Below are positions 33,292-47,300 of a stretch of 64,000 nt of DNA, piece by piece. Source of the DNA: Antedon bifida (taxonomy: Eukaryota > Echinodermata > Crinoidea > Comatulida > Antedonidae); assembly GCA_963402885.1 (NCBI GenBank), contig OY727102.1, positions 16,802,001 through 16,866,000 on the forward strand. Reading direction: 5' to 3'. The notes beneath the pieces are model-generated. The model saw only the letters and a list, made by a program, of their open reading frames with translations. It did no database searches and was not told the DNA's origin. How positions within the stretch are numbered: position 1 is the stretch's first letter; each line of letters starts with the position of its first letter. The position numbers and the translations under genes are program-made.

Positions 33292-36200
33292 ATGACGGAC
33301 AGTCCCGCAACAAGCCGTTCTGGCAGCAGCATGCATGCATCATTGGATGACCTGAGAGCTTCTTTAAATATGTTACAAGACACAGACACGTAAGCTAAAG
33401 AAAATATAGATACGTTTTCCTTTCATTAACACCCTGTATATACAGTACTACCTATATTCACCATGGTGATTTTTTACCAATTTTCTTCTAATAAATTTTA
33501 CACTAAATTTATTGTTGTTGGTGATAATATTATTTTACATAGAATGTGTACACAGCCAAGAGAAAGGGCAACCTTACAAACGGTGCGTAGAATCTTCTGT
33601 CAACTTGTGCAGGACCATCTTACAAACATAACTAAAGGTAAGTAGGCTTAGAGGAGAAAAAAAAAGTTGGTTTAATTTTGCCCAGGACATTGTATAAACA
33701 CTAAACTAACGGAGGCAGAACAAATTTTTTATTTTCTGATCGGCACTCATGTTTAAATATCTGACTGTAAAACTATGTATTGTTTAACAAGATTGTGTTT
33801 TTGATAGCATTTTTGGTAAAATTGTGTCTTTCAAAGTTATATCAAAGAAACAAAGATTTTAAAGGGTGTCTAAAAAACTCAGATCTAGAAAACTCAGATC
33901 TCAGATATATCCAAGTTTTCTAGATCTAGATTGTACTGTATTTTCTTTATGAGTTGTAGGCTTCTACTACAAGTTACAATATTAGTAAGAAAAACATATA
34001 TATAGTATTCATATAACATACCCTCTGATTAATAATCCATTTGATGATCTTAGTTTTCTAGTTGAAGAATGAAACTAGAAAACTCAGATCTTGATATCTG
34101 ATTTGATTTCTAGATCTAGAAAACTCAGATATATCTAAGATCTTCTAGACACCCATTTTTATACCTAATTTTAGGAAAATACTTTTTTCTTACACAGTTT
34201 CTAGAGAATTGTCTAAAAAAGGAACCCCAGAAAGTGTAGTGATTCTAAACTTTATGAAATTCTGCATCCAGCAATTTCCACAAATATTTTGTTGTAGTGC
34301 AGTACATTCATCTGATGACTCGAATGGAGCAACCAACCAATCAACAATTGACCCAGAATATTATTTATGTAAAAGTAAGCAATACTTTTATGATGGTAAA
34401 ATATTTCGTCAATATACAGCAGACTATCAAACTGGTTTGACAAAAACAGTATGATGTGCCCAAATATGGTAGTGGTATGACATCATCATGTCCATATATG
34501 GGCACATCACATTTATTTGTCACATAAATTTTAATAGTGTAGACAGAGCTTTAGAAAATGTATTTGTAAAGTGAAAACTCTTCTGTACAAGACTGTTCTT
34601 CCAGAAGGCCCAATATAAATACAATTAAAAAACCAATACACAAAACCTATAATGAAACAGTATCCAAACTGTATTATTTGCATTATTTGTAGTGGAGCTG
34701 TAGCTTGGTGGTTAACATGCTTGCCTTCTAATCCCTAAGTCCAGGGTTCAATCTCTTTCAACTTTACTCCCTAAGCCTCAAATGACACTTAGTTTATAAG
34801 CATGATAAATTATAAAATAGTTTATCCATCCTGCTATTGGCGAGTTACTCGGTGTTGGATGCGTTTGAAATAAACACATTTTGACACAGACTATTCTACA
34901 TTTAATTTCCACTAATCAGTATCTTTGCTGTAATTTATTCAGATTTAAGCTGTTGGATTTTGTTAAAACTGATTCGCATTCTTAATGAATATGACTGTGA
35001 GCCAATCCACAGCCAAGTACAAGACATTGTATGTATTCTACTCAAGAACTTCAGGTTCAAGTGCCCACGAATGTTCCATGAACTGATATCTGATTTCATT
35101 GATCTTCTTACAGGTACATTTATACATTTTTTTAGAATATTTTAAAGTCCCATTCCCTATGTTTTTTAGATCTAATTTAAGGTCACCAACTACATTTAAT
35201 GTAAAAAGAAATACTATATGGTCCTATTGCAATAACTATTTTCGTTTTTAAACTGTTAAAAATATGAAAAATAAATTGATTCTAATAATTTAAGCGGTCC
35301 GCTATAAATTCCAACATGCATTGCACGTGGATTGATATTTTCACACATGCTCTTTTAAAAGGACTTATTTTAAAATACAGTCAACTCTCCTAATACCTCA
35401 ACTAATATATCTGGTTTTCCGGGAAAGTCTGGTATTCAGAATGTGTTTAATGGTAAAAAAGAATTTGGGACCTTTTGGACCTCAAGAAAAGTCTGGTCAA
35501 AAGAGTTTTTGATTTTCAGAGAGTTCGGTATTGGGAGAGTTGACTGTATCAAGCTTGTTCTTATTCAGAATTGAGTGAAATTCATGACAGGGATTTTAAA
35601 GGAGGTGAAATCCGACTCTTAGAGGAAGGCATAATATTTCAGTATTTTCAAGTTAATTCAAAAGATCTTCTGAAATACAAGGTAATTTGAACAAAATTGT
35701 TTTTAGGTTTGTAAAGTTAGAATCTATTTTATTCTCCTAAAGCTCTGTCTTCACTATCAAACTTTATGTGACAAAAAAATGTGATGTGCCCAAATGTGGT
35801 AGTGATATGCTTAAATATTGTAGTGATATGACATCATCATGTCCATATATGGGCACATCACATTTTTTTATACTTGTATAATGTGTAGTATATGAAATGA
35901 TTTAAAAAATTTCTTTTTAGGATGCTGAAGAGGAGTTTAGTGTTCTATTATCAGAAGCCTTACCTCTTACTATTGAGTATTACTACAGTTGTTACTACTT
36001 ACAGCTTTATTTCAGGTTAGTTTGCCTCTTTTATTTATAATATATACCTATTTGTATAGGTATAGTTTATAACATTATAATTATATAACAGTTTTATTCC
36101 ACTTCTCATTTTAATGAGAAATTTATTAAAAAGAGTCATATGTATCATAAGAGTTGTCATAATTATGTCTAATTTAAAAAAAAATCTGAAAGGTTTTGAA

Positions 36201-38383
36201 AAATAAACAAAAACAAGACATATTATTACAAAGACAAAAATAGTAGAATAATAATTACCGGACAAGTTTCACGAATAATAGTGTCTCTAAGGATGGGTTG
36301 TACTGTATTAGGTAATTCAACTAATTTTGTAATTTTAATTGTTCACAATTTCATTATTTTTATTATTATTTAGCAACATTTTAAAAGACCTGATCAGTGA
36401 TATCTGCCATCTTTGTGTTCGCAATGTTCCATTCCTCTGGATGACATTTGCTCACCAGCTTGATCAAGGTCAAATTCAGGTCAAACTAGTAAGTGTACAT
36501 ACAGCTCAATACTTTAATCTTCCAAAACAAATAAAACACATTTTTTCATCATCTGTTTATGAGTATTGTGTTTTTATTGATCTGTTTAATTGGAAACTGA
36601 GAACATTTGGTTTGGCTGCATCAGGCATTGTTCAGCACACTGACAGATGATCCCCTACGCTTTTTGAATAGTGTACCAAGTTCTTTATTGTGCGTTGTAT
36701 GTATGTGAGACAATAAAGCTTTTCCTCCCATATGAAGGATGAGGCAATGAGAAGAGAGAAGAAAGAGTTTTTTGCGTAAGCATACATGGCAGAGAAAAGT
36801 GTCTACACTATAAAACTTTATGTGAAAATGTGATGTGCCCATACCTTATATGGGCATGATGATGTCATATCACTACCATATGTGGGCACATCACTACCAT
36901 ATGATATTTGAGCACATCAGACTTTTTTTGTCATACTAGTTAGATAGTGTAGACAGAGCTTTACATATGTCTGATATCCCTTGCATGCATGCCTAGAACA
37001 TAATACTTTTACTTATATTTTGTAATGTTCCTAAATTTCGAATAAATCTATTTGCATATCATTATCACCAGGTGTCTTTAGATTTAATCAGTCAACTTAT
37101 TGAAACATCTGGCTTGTATTCACAAGAGATTACTGACTACCTGTTTGAGATGATGGGAGGTTTGCTGCAACGTGTAAGCAGCAACCAGTGTGATGTTATG
37201 ACTCCAATGTAAGTGTACATCAACACTATCATGGCTCAATTTAGTACTAAACCCAGTCTGCTAAAGATCACTATTGGCATCAGCACACTATTGGCAAGTA
37301 AAATCTGAAGGCAACTAGCCCAGTGAAAATGTGTGCATATTGCACATGATGAAAGACTAAAAGTAAATTGGCTTTAAATTGAGCTCAGATTGTTGTCTTT
37401 CAAGAACAAACATCTTTTTCTTCTGGGGAAAACAGTCATCATGTGCAAGCCAAAATAGAGGGACTCCTGCTTTTAAAGCCAGAATACTGTTTTTATCAAA
37501 TTCTTTATTCATCAGTTGTTAATATACGGAATGTTGGTTGGGTGAACATATTAGCATTTTAATCGTTGTCACCTATACCTGTGAATTTAACCTTAAACAA
37601 GCTACAGATCTAATAATATATCTTTCTTTGACAGTGATAAAGAAAAGCTAGAAGCAATGTTAGGCAAATGTCTCCTCCAAGTGTTTGCTGTTTCACAGGA
37701 TGATAAGCCACACTATTGTTTGTCGCCGTACAATATTGATCTTATGATGCAAACGGTAATTAAGTGCTTGGTTGAGGGCAAAATTCTACAAAGAGAAACA
37801 GGTTTGTTATTCAATATTTCATTTTAGAAGAGAAATGCGTTTAAATCCCATGGATGTATTTGTGTTGTGGTATCCCCAGCCCAAGTCTTGTTCCCATTGT
37901 TTTAAAGGTAATTGTATTCACCATTGTACCTAAAACCCTGCCTAATAAGCCAGTAAACACATGTAGAAAACACATACCGATCTTCGCAAATATGGACTTA
38001 CCCTGGAGGTTCAGTATACACTTCTGGCTTGTGTACGCTTAAAAAGAAAGAGTAGGGGCTACCTAGGTGTTATGGTCAATTTTCAGCCCCTGTTGGTAAT
38101 TGTAGCCAGACCATTCTACAAATTTTGGTTTCAGTATTTTCACTTAAAATTCAAAGTTATTTTGAATTCTTGAATGAATTGAAATTTGAAACCTACAATT
38201 TACAAAAAATTTATTTTATTTTACCTAGCAGATATCCTGAAGCACAGTATGTGTCATATACTGCATTACGTGTATTCATTTATACCTAGTGGCTACGAAT
38301 CAACTAATGATATTCGAATGAAACGATCCAAAATATTGAACACTGCCCTCATCCAGTATATAGGCTGTTCCAAATCAACTCAG
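33292..38383 (+). CDS. ATR: ATR exons 1-10: N-terminal helical (HEAT-like) region, residues 1-440
   Basis: These exons encode a serine-rich start followed by amphipathic helices typical of the PIKK solenoid (for example CWILLKLIRILNEYD and MFHELISDFIDLL). In ATR this part carries the ATRIP-binding surface (family knowledge). Similarity to vertebrate proteins is weak here, so the assignment rests on unbroken splice phase into the conserved downstream exons. A strong acceptor (polypyrimidine then CACAG) ends at 33272, so the ATG exon probably starts at 33273 and at least one untranslated exon lies upstream. Exon 10 has a tandem acceptor TAGCAG (38226-38231): both sites keep the frame and differ by one codon. 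Confidence 0.85.
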
Positions 38384-41300
38384 GTATTGTATTCTACTTT
38401 TCAGTGTACCATAAACCTTTCCATTTGTAAAATTACTTTTTAATAATAATATATTTATTTTCCTCCAAAAATATAAATAAATGCATATATAAATGAATAA
38501 AAAATATAGGCAAACAAACTGAGGAACAAGTTCCTATAACCTTAAAGGTTTTGACTGCCCTTAGAAAAGACAATATAAATTATAATTTGAATTTAGAAAT
38601 TAAACTTGAGCTTATCAATTCAATTTTTATTTACTGTAGTTGCTCAAAGTTATTTGTCAGATACTTTATACTGTATAATACTGTATAATGTTTAATTCTC
38701 TTTACATATTCTCCATAATCTAGTTTATTAGTTTGCACACATTTAAAACTCTTGCAGTTTCTTATTCCATCTCTTGTTTTTGCATCCAACAAGAACATGG
38801 TAACAATAATCTTCCTCATAAATTATGTACACTTGAGAAATTGATTGTCCAAACTCAACATCTTTTTCTCTTGCAGTTTCTTATTCCACCTCTTGTTTGT
38901 GCCATCCAACGAGACCTTGGTAACACCATTCTTCCTCATAAATTATGTACACTTGAGAAATTGATTGTACAAACTCAACATCTTTTTCTCTTGCAGTTTC
39001 TTATTCCACCTCTTGTTTGTGCCATCCAACGAGACCTTGGTAACACCATTCTTCCTCATAAATGATGTACACTTGAGAAATTGATTGTCCAAACCCAACC
39101 TCTTTTTCTCTTGCAGTTTCTTATTACACCTCTTGTTTGTGCCATCCAACGAGACCTTGGTAACACCATTCTTCCTCATAAATGATGTACACTTGAGAAA
39201 TTGATTGTCCAAACCCAACCTCTTTTTCTCTTGCAGTTTCTTATTCCACCTCTTGTTTGTGCCATTCAACGAGACCTTGGTAACACCATTCCTCCTCATA
39301 AATAATGTACACTTGAGAAATTGATTGTCCAAACCCAACCTCTTTTTCTCTTGCAGTTTCTTATTCCACCTCTTGTTTGTGCCATCCAACGAGACCTTGG
39401 TAACACTATTCTACCTCATAAATCCTCAACATCTGCATCAGAAAGTGATGGTGGAATCACGACAACAACTACAGATGTGAGCTCAAGTAGTGGTGATGAG
39501 AGATATGAAAAGGGCAAGGCAAGGTATCTGGGAAGGACGCCGCTGAAACAAACAAAGAAACGGTTGGTATCATTAACTTCTAAATTGTAACCGCATTTTA
39601 AAACTTTAGTTTTGTGCAAGATTGTGTGTGTACTCTGTAAATGAATGTTTGTTTTATATTTAATATGTGTGTGAAATGTATAGATCTGTATTTCTATCAA
39701 ATTATGTATCTTAGCTTGATTTTTTTTAACTTAAACTGAAGTTGAAGAATAGATAGATTATTAAAAACAAATATTTAGTGATCTTTTGAAATTTTAGTTT
39801 GTTTTTTCTAAACCATTGGTGACCTGAGAGTCACTGAGGCAGGTTGAATGCATTTTTTGGTTGGCTAGCAACCATGCAGCGCCCTCTATCGTTGTGACGT
39901 CACACCCTACACTCTATATTTAACTGTTTATATAATTGATATATATAGACATTTAGAAGAAACTGTATCACCTAAGTACTCATCACTAGTCTTCCAGGAG
40001 ATTACATCACAGTTGACAACATTAGTGGAAAAAAATGACGGAGATATGGTAGGTTTTAATGTGGATAATATTCCATTGCTGTCCTCTGAAAAATGATGTC
40101 ACTTCTCCTGGGTTTGTCTTAGAAAAAATGTCAATTTATAAAGTACCAGTTATTAATTTCAAACAGCTGAAAAATAGAGTTTCTATGTTCTAATCCTAGA
40201 TTATCATGCTTTCGTAAACGGAATACACGTTCCACTTGCCATAGTCAGTTAAATTTTACCATCCAACATTGATAGTAATAATTAATATGTAGTTCATTAA
40301 TTGTAAACCAGTAATTTTAACTTACACTTCAAGACATATCAATATACTAACCGAAACCAGAGGAAAATGTTTCACTAGCTGGCTAATATTATCTTAATAA
40401 AAAAAATATATAAAATAAAAGTAATTTAGTTCTTTACAATTTTTCTTTTTTGACTTAAAATTTTAGCGCATTTTAAGTTAACATCTTTATAATTTTTTTA
40501 TCAATATGATTTAGAATAAATAACTGAGATAAAGTTTTATTTACTTTAAAGATTGAAGAAGTTTTAGAAGGAATTCGTAGCATCATAGAAATTACCTGTA
40601 GATGTTGTGCATCATCTGTTACCAAGGAAACATCAACAGGGTCATCAACCGTAAAGGTCACACCCTCAAAACTCACACCCTCAAAAATGAAAACATATAG
40701 CCATAAAAATCAGCAGAAGAATTTTCTGAATTCTTGGTTAAATGATGAAGATCTTGGCTGTGTTTTTCAAAAGTGGTGTTCGACAATGCAGAGTATGATT
40801 TTGTATGACAAGAACCAGGACAGAGTTCAAAGGTGTTTCAGGGTCATAGTTCAGAGTATTACATCCCTGTTGTCAATTATTGGTAAGTTGACCATTTTGT
40901 GATAATTTAAAAGCATAAAAATAACTTCTGCAAGATATTCAAAATCAAATCAATCGGGCGCACCCAAACCCTTGATCTAAGCTTTCCACGTGTCCCTGTC
41001 TGCCATCGTCTGCTTTAGCTCTTCCATTGTGAGATCCGTGTCATTTTCCAACTGGGTGACATAGTTCATCATTGGTCTTCCTGCCTCTCAGTGTCCATGA
41101 TTAGCCTTCCAAGTGTCAGTGTTACAAGATATTCACATATTATTAAAAGTTACTTTTAGTTATTAAAAGTTTTTTTAGTTATTGATGTTTTATCTTGCTA
41201 CCATTGTGACATTATGCCATTAAAAATGTTATAAATAAAAGAAAAAGTTATCTTTTATTTTTAGATTGCTGGTCAGTTTCTGCATCAATTCAACACAAAT

Positions 41301-44300
41301 TTGCCTGGTTACTTTCTTTACCATGGCTTGCAGTAAGTTCTGTTTAAATTAAATGTCAAAACAAAAAAGTATTTACTTACCTCATGTCATTTCTAAATTA
41401 TTATTATAATATAAAGGTCTGTATACACTATCAAAGTTTATGTGACAACAAATGTGATGTCACTACATACACATATTTGGGCACATCACACTTTTTTGTC
41501 CAAATAGTTTGATAGTATAGACAGAGCTTTATAATGGTGTTTTAGAAGTGATTATTTACATGCTTTCTATGTGTACATCAGATGGAGTCAAGTTGGCTAG
41601 ACTTGAAGATCCAGGGTGCTATTTCTTCTAAAGAGATTGGAGAGATGAGTTCCAGTCTGGTTGAAAAGACTAGTAAGTAAATTATTCTACTCAATCAACT
41701 TAAGTAAATCAAATCCTATAATCCTAGTTAAAGGGATAATTAATTTGACTTTTTAAAAATAAATTTACAAAATATTTTTGAAATATTTTATTATTAGGCT
41801 TGTATTTTTTAAAAATATTTTTTATATTAAAATATAAATAAATATTTATTATATTTTTTTATGTGTCTTTACTTTTATATTTAGCTTTGCAGAATAGAAG
41901 TCTCTGTATTCAAGGTTTGAGTTTATTTCCCAGAGAGATAGCAAGTAAATGGCGTACGCATATCTTCAGAAACTCGCTGGTAATTAATTAATTAAAATAA
42001 AATTAATCAAAGTACATATACCCTTGAGTATTGCATTTTTAAGAAAAGTACTGTAAGTTGAATACAACGGGAGAAAGAAATTCTGCTGACCTTTTTAATG
42101 CTGTTTTATGTCTAATACAATACACAAACAATTGTTCAATTTAAATATGCTTCTTTTAAAAAAATCTAATATATGTGTAGTAATTTTTTTTTGTTACAAT
42201 TCTAGGCCAATGAGAATGAGGATGTCCGTCAAGCTGCAGTGAAATACTTTCCTTGGTTGCTATACAGCCTAGGTCCAAACTCCAGCCATCTTGTTTTTGA
42301 TCTACTCCAGTAAGTGACTATTCTCCAACATGAAGTACTTGAGCCACAGCCCCCATGTTGGGGCCTGTGACAAATTGAATTTTGTTAAATGACACCCCAT
42401 GCCCTGAAGTGGTACTCGCGCACATAAAATTCATGTAAATGGCACCTCTAGTTTGCCTGAAATGACACTCTCAACCAAGTTTCTATGGATTTTTCATGAT
42501 AGCAGCCGTGGTACCTCTATGCATATTGGATATGTCATGGTTGGGGGTTCTCGCCCGACCATAAAACCCCCGCTGGGTGCCTGATGTACCAATAGCATAA
42601 TGTCCAAGAATTGACTTGAACCCATGCCTCCCACATGACAGTGTCTGATATCCCTCACCATCGCCCGCCAAATGTCAGCCTCCCCACAAACCTAAACTTT
42701 ATACCAATATATTATGTAGTTATATCTAATGTATTTTGACAGTGTAATGGTTAAAGACAAGTCTATTAAAGTTCAAGAGGAAATGTCTAAATCAATTGGA
42801 AACCTTGTCTGTACTTTGTCAAGGCAGACCAAACTGAAAAGGTATTGTAGTAATTTTTATTTTATTTTATGCCTTTAGGCACATGTGGCCTAGGATTACA
42901 AATATCCTATCAGATAGGTGGTAATCCCCCTGATACGGGGGTTATTTTGTGAACCATTTCACAGAGGTAACCCCCTGCTCGTCTCGAATGATCAACTGGG
43001 TTCTTTAAAGTGCACACAGGTTATAACTGTGTACACTGGACTTACGGTTTATAGTCCTTATCCGAGAAGACTTGTTCCACCACCAGAACTAGGAGCGAGT
43101 TGGCCCGAACCCATGATGCCGATATTGTTGGCTCTTTAGGTACGGTAAACAGTGCCTCTGCCTTAACCGCTTGTCCATTTGACTCACTTTACTTTAGTCC
43201 TAACAGTATAATAACTTGTGTACAAATCAATATAAATTTTCTCAAACTTTAAATAATTAAAATACTATTCTCATTTCAGAAAATCTAGTTCAAGTTTTGA
43301 TAATGAATTATACATGCAGATATACTTACAATGTGATGTATGTTCCAAATGTGAAGCCAAGCAGACAGATTCAACAATAAAAGCCACAACTATTGAACCT
43401 GATGCCATCTTTCCCTTCGTACAATTGATAGAGGGCAGCACAGATGTTCAGTTAGGTAACACAATCCATTTCGGTTATTGATTTCATTTATTTTCTATTG
43501 ATTTCAATAAGTTTAAAACAACACATAGGAAAGAAGGAATGGCAAAAAAGGTCGGAAGACCACTGTTGCCACAACAACACTAAAAGTGTACATACATAAA
43601 ACATAAATCAATATAAACATACAGTATGATTGTAAACATTAAACAGGCATCATAACAATACTGAAATATTTCTTTTCTTGAGTGTTTATATCTTCATTCT
43701 TTTTGACTACACATAATTAATATACCTTATATTTTCTGGTACTCTGTATTCATTGTATGGCCATATTTAAAAAACATAAAGTGACCTCTATAATCTTTGT
43801 ATTTACACAGTTATATTATAAATGTAATGTTTTTAATAACCAGTGGCTGTATTCACCAATGACAGTACTAAGGTCAATAAATATTTAAGGATTTTCTGTA
43901 AAGTGGTATTCACTTAGGAGAATGTTTAGATTTTAAGTGTAAAGTTTTTTCTTTAGACTAAGCATGATTGTGATAGGCTACAGGTATTTGTATATTTTTT
44001 TACAGCTTTCATCAGTAACATTGATAGAATATTTCGACACCTAAATCTGCAGACGAAGAACACTGTCGTGTCCAATATGCTGAATGCATGCTTTGATCTT
44101 ATAGAGAATACAGACTACAACGTCCGCCTCGCATTCAGGTACGCTAAGGTCATAAGGTTTATCGCAAATAGCATGATTTCTCGAGTAATGTTAGTGCATA
44201 ATGGGAAGAGTTTGGGAGCAATCGTCACGCTGCGGATAACAAAACACGTACGTACGTGTCATGACTCCCAAACCCTTCCCATCATGTATCACGCACACTA

Positions 44301-47300
44301 CCCTTATTGTTAACTATGTGAACAGAGTATAGAAATTGCTCTGAAATCAGAACGTAATGTCCTGTGTATTTTTAAGCATAGATTATCAACCAAAAAAAAA
44401 ATGTAATAATAATATGAAATGTGTGGAAAAACAACACAATTTAAGGAAAATTAGAAAGCCCATCTGCATATTGTAACCAACCCATGTGCTACTATACTCA
44501 AATGAGGTTCTGGACAGTATAGGAAGATGATGATATGACAGTTGGGAAAGTAGTTCAGTAGTCCATATATTTTTAACACAGAGACCTTTTCATGGATAAC
44601 ATTATTATTTGTTGATATAATACTGTTTTTTTCTTGATTTTTCAGTAAAACTGTACACTGTGTTGTTGATGATAATGGATCAATCAATAAAGAGAACATA
44701 GAATCTATTGTAACAAAGCTTAAAACTGCATTCCTGTCGGCCAAGTCATCTGGAAATTGTCGAAAACAAGAGACTGTTGTTCTGACGATAGGTCATCTTG
44801 GAAGGTAAATTTATAGATTAGGATTTTGGTTTTGAGGGGGAACAACCAGAAATACTATTTCAACTGCGTATTGGGTGACAAAACAATTGTTTATTAGCCC
44901 ACACTCTCAGCCTGAATAATTAGTAAATAAACTTAATAGTTCCCACACTGTTATTTTTACAATGAAAATTATTTATTATAATAACCTAATTAATACATAA
45001 TTCAATCAAGACATCTTGTACCAAGATGCCATACAGTTATCTAGGTAGTAAACCAAAATAAAAACTATAAATCATCATCTACAGTAATTGCAAATTTATA
45101 GTAGAATTATTAATAAATTTAATACATTTTTACATTTTTTGTCTGTTCACATTAAAGCCCTGCAAAATAGTGTAATTTATCACCACAGATTTCTAACAGA
45201 CAATTTATTAATTTCTATGTTTAATTAGACTTCCGTTTTTTTCCCAGAATTTTTACACCGATAACCGATTCATAACATCTTTATAAATTGTACTATAACC
45301 TTACATAAAACTAATCTATACTATAGAAAACATATGTATTAACCTTTTTGCCTTCACAATTGTAAATAGTTTTATATCTCTTTTTCTTTCTTTTTGTTTT
45401 TCTTTTATATTTTATTTTTGTTATAAATATGTTTACTGAACCACTTTGGAAATCAGTACATTTGTTGTATTGAAAGTGTATTTCAGTTTAAAGAAAGAAC
45501 AAATAAAATAAATAAAATAAATAAATAATCCCTTACTTTCATAGTGGGCTACTACTGTACATTGATGATTGTGCTCCTTTAATAAGTTACTATTACTATT
45601 TACAAAGAAGGAATTTTTTCTCTTAAATAATAAAATATTTTAATTGTGTTATTATTTGCTACAGCAATCACACATGGGTTGTATGAAATAATACATAACT
45701 GCTGTGGATAACTAATTCCATCGTTTTCATCAAGTCTTTTGATAAAATTTCCTTTACTACCAAATAGTTGTAGTTTGTTTTGACTTGCTATGATGATGTT
45801 ATCATCCTCATCAACTACAATTCCTCGTGGGATCATCACATTACCATCTTTTGATCCTTTAGTAATAAATTGATCATTTAAAAGACTATATTTGGTGTCA
45901 TTATTAAATAATGACACTCTGTGGTTTTCTTCATCTGATACAAGTACGCTTTTAGTTTTTGTAAGTGTTACATCAGAGTAAGTATGTGTTTTGTATGTAG
46001 GTGTTACGTAAGGGTATGTAGATGTATAGTTTATTGTTGTTAAGTGCTTACCACTATCAATGTCAAACATTAACACACACCCAATCTTCAGATCTGCAAC
46101 ATATACAGCATTACTTGATTCATCTATGTGAATACCACATGGGGAACCCAATACACCTGTACCAATGCATTTTATCAGATCACCATTCATATCACATACT
46201 TGAATGCATTTATTACCAACATCACTGAATGCTATGTTGCCGTTCTTCATTTTGTACATTCTGCTAACTTTCATATTTATTGGTAGTGTGATCTTACTTA
46301 CATATTCTCCTGATTGTTTGTACTTGTGAATTTCATTTGTGCAAAATGAAACCAGGAAGCAATCATCATCATCACACTTTGCTACTCCTAGTGGCATACT
46401 CCCTACATTGATAGTATATGAATTGATTGTAACATTTCCAATATCGTTTTTATTCAATAAATCAACGGGATGTTTGTTTTTGTGAAATGTAATTTGTCTA
46501 TTCTCATTTTGTTTGATATCTTCAGAATTATTAATTTGATCCATCAACTTATTTAGTACAATCTCACTTGATTTCATAGCAGTTGCTGACTTGCTTTTTA
46601 ACAACTTGTTTAGGAAACTCAAGTTTGCATTTAATTCAGAATTTATTGTTGTTAATTTTTTCAATTGTACATCATTAACTTCTTTTGCATTTTTATAAAT
46701 AACTCCTACTTTTTTCTTCATTTCATCTGCTTTTTCCTGGATTATGTTTATCATTTCTTGAACATGGTTGTCAATATCTGTGAGACTTGCCTCTTTGCTT
46801 TCTTCTAGTTCGTTAGCATTCTTTGTAAGTACTTTAAGTGCATTTTCTGTTTTTTCCATGGATTCATTGGCAGCTTTCTTTATCTCTACTGAAGTTTCCT
46901 CAAACATCTTGAATGCTGTTTCAATGTTAATTAATTCATGTTTTCCATCTACTATTGCGTGTTTCATTTCAGTGCATTCTATGCATATTGGTACTTTACA
47001 TTTTGTACAATACATCTCCAATGGTTTAGTATGAGAAAGACACAATGATGGAATTAGCAATGCAAATTGTTCTTGATTCATCGATTGCACTTCCTCCGCA
47101 ACAATTAGCGTATGAGTGGCTGTTATTGGCAATACTTTGTGGTGATTACTACAAACAAAACACAAGTAATGTCTGCACTCCTTACAGTAGTATGTTACGC
47201 GTTCTCCTGTTTCACAAACACATTTAACCTCATTTTTGTTTTGTTCATGTTGTTTGACAGTTTCTAAGAGGTTGTTAAGAAACGTATTTGGCACGAGCTT

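Noticed and set aside
38733..39389. ORFs of 110 codons (+) and 148 codons (-) with repeated 40-residue units
   Set aside because: They are read-outs of the 120-bp tandem array around the ATR exon 11 acceptor. The unit length divisible by three makes repeats look like protein repeats in several frames.
38758..39416. CRISPR-like array
   Set aside because: Units are contiguous with no unique spacers, and the genome is eukaryotic.
42483..42671. 62-codon minus-strand ORF in ATR intron 17
   Set aside because: GC-richer intron sequence that looks like a decayed repeat. No splice context or family match.
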